A DNA stretch of 6,217 nucleotides from positions 1-6,217 of the forward strand of contig DFEM01000008.1 in assembly GCA_002369155.1 (NCBI GenBank), in the 5' to 3' direction. Shown here one piece after another: positions 5,409 to 6,217 of this stretch (position 1 is its first letter; every line of letters starts with the position of its first letter). Made by a program: the position numbers and the translations under genes. Under the pieces are notes generated by a model. The model did not search any database. It saw only the letters and a program-made list of their open reading frames with translations, and had not been told where the DNA came from. Origin of the DNA: Lachnospiraceae bacterium UBA3802 (GTDB lineage: Bacteria; Bacillota; Clostridia; Lachnospirales; Lachnospiraceae).

Positions 5409-5681
5409 ATGAAAAAAATAAAAGATTTGGAATCAGCATTAAAAAGAATTGACGATTTGGAAAAAGAGAACGCAAAACTAAAAGAGGAATTGGAATATTA
5501 TAAGAACAGAAAAATCAGCGGAAGACAAAAACATAATGCAAAGTGGATGGCTGTTTACAATGATTTTGTCAAATGTTATAAAAAAGGCATGAGCCTGGTA
5601 GAGATTGCTGAAAGAAACCGGATAAGCGAGAGAAGTGTTTACAGATATAAAGCGTATTACGAGCAAATCAAGAAAAAGTAA
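5409..5681 (+). CDS. Small leucine-zipper/helix-turn-helix protein, third gene of the hicAB operon
   Basis: The product has 90 residues from the ATG at 5409. I prefer this start because AGGG (5399-5402) lies 6 nt before it, and the junction resembles the hicA/hicB junction (GGGATTATG there, GGGATGATTATG here). An alternative ATG at 5403 adds two residues and overlaps the hicB stop as ATGA. The N-terminal third is a heptad coiled coil: a positions L7, I14, N21, L28 and d positions A10, L17, L24, Y31. An Asn at a is typical of parallel dimers. After a basic linker (NRKISGRQKHNAK) comes a resolvase/transposase-like HTH (GMSLVEIAERNRISERSVYRYKAYY, about 60-84). There is no catalytic domain, so it is probably a dimeric DNA-binding regulator rather than a recombinase. 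A terminator follows, so it belongs to the toxin-antitoxin transcript. Role unknown. Confidence 0.8.
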   Translation: MKKIKDLESALKRIDDLEKENAKLKEELEYYKNRKISGRQKHNAKWMAVYNDFVKCYKKGMSLVEIAERNRISERSVYRYKAYYEQIKKK

Positions 5682-5737
5682 CATTGCACAAAATCTTACG
5701 GCTTAATTTTGTCGATGGTTTTAATGGATTTATTCTG

Positions 5738-5743
5738 TATAAA
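5738..5743 (+). promoter_or_regulatory. Possible -10 box for the GH43 gene
   Basis: TATAAA at 5738-5743 is a fair -10 element, but no good -35 box lies 16-18 nt upstream (nearest TGGTTT at 5716-5721). It could be an activator-dependent promoter, as is common for xylan-utilisation genes. If used, its transcript would start near 5750 and contain the hairpin at 5767-5801. Confidence 0.3.
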
Positions 5744-5766
5744 TGAAAATTAATATATGTTAAGGT

Positions 5767-6217
<451 letters not shown>

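Noticed and set aside
5409..5681. HTH protein as a transposase or resolvase remnant marking an insertion sequence
   Set aside because: It has an intact start, a complete coiled coil and a clean stop before a terminator. There are no inverted terminal repeats or target duplications around it.

Overview
The window looks like chromosomal DNA from a low-GC anaerobic Firmicute, most likely a Lachnospiraceae/Butyrivibrio-type gut or rumen Clostridium. The reasons are the moderately AT-rich composition, strong AGGAGG-type ribosome binding sites, TTGACA/TATAAT-like promoters, a GH43 xylan-degrading enzyme, and a MacB/FtsX-type ABC exporter. The taxonomic call is inference from gene style, not from a marker gene. 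All supported genes are on the + strand.

Layout. (1) Positions 2-727 hold the 3' part of a gene for a membrane protein with a zinc ribbon and a strikingly repetitive Cys-Ala tail. It is closed by an intrinsic terminator at 748-778. (2) Positions 728-1109 are a 382-bp gene-free control region. It carries two promoter-operator modules of near-identical design, each a promoter followed 8 nt later by a 20-bp inverted repeat of the same consensus. It also has an AT-only stem-loop and an orphan Shine-Dalgarno sequence. (3) Positions 1110-4644 are a two-gene ABC exporter operon: a MacB/LolD-type ATPase, then a 922-residue duplicated FtsX-type permease with a long charged helical insertion in its first extracytoplasmic domain. 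The genes are separated by a perfect 16-bp hairpin with a GAA loop lying against the permease RBS. The operon ends at a terminator at 4683-4721.

(4) Positions 4722-5801 are a compact cassette with its own strong promoter, a cluster of GTCAA/TTGAC half-sites, and three tightly coupled genes: hicA (toxin), hicB (antitoxin) and a small leucine-zipper plus helix-turn-helix protein. It ends in a strong A/T-flanked hairpin terminator. (5) From 5817 to the window end lies the start of a GH43 beta-xylosidase/arabinofuranosidase-type gene whose RBS begins 6 nt after that terminator.

How they fit. The ATPase and permease form one exporter, probably controlled by a TetR-like repressor that is not encoded in the window. 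HicA and HicB form a type II toxin-antitoxin pair, and the third gene may be an additional DNA-binding regulator of the same operon. The GH43 gene belongs to a separate plant-polysaccharide function. The most notable items are the Cys-Ala tail, the paired operator modules, the hicA-hicB-HTH operon with a HicA lacking the usual catalytic His, and the intra-operon hairpin.
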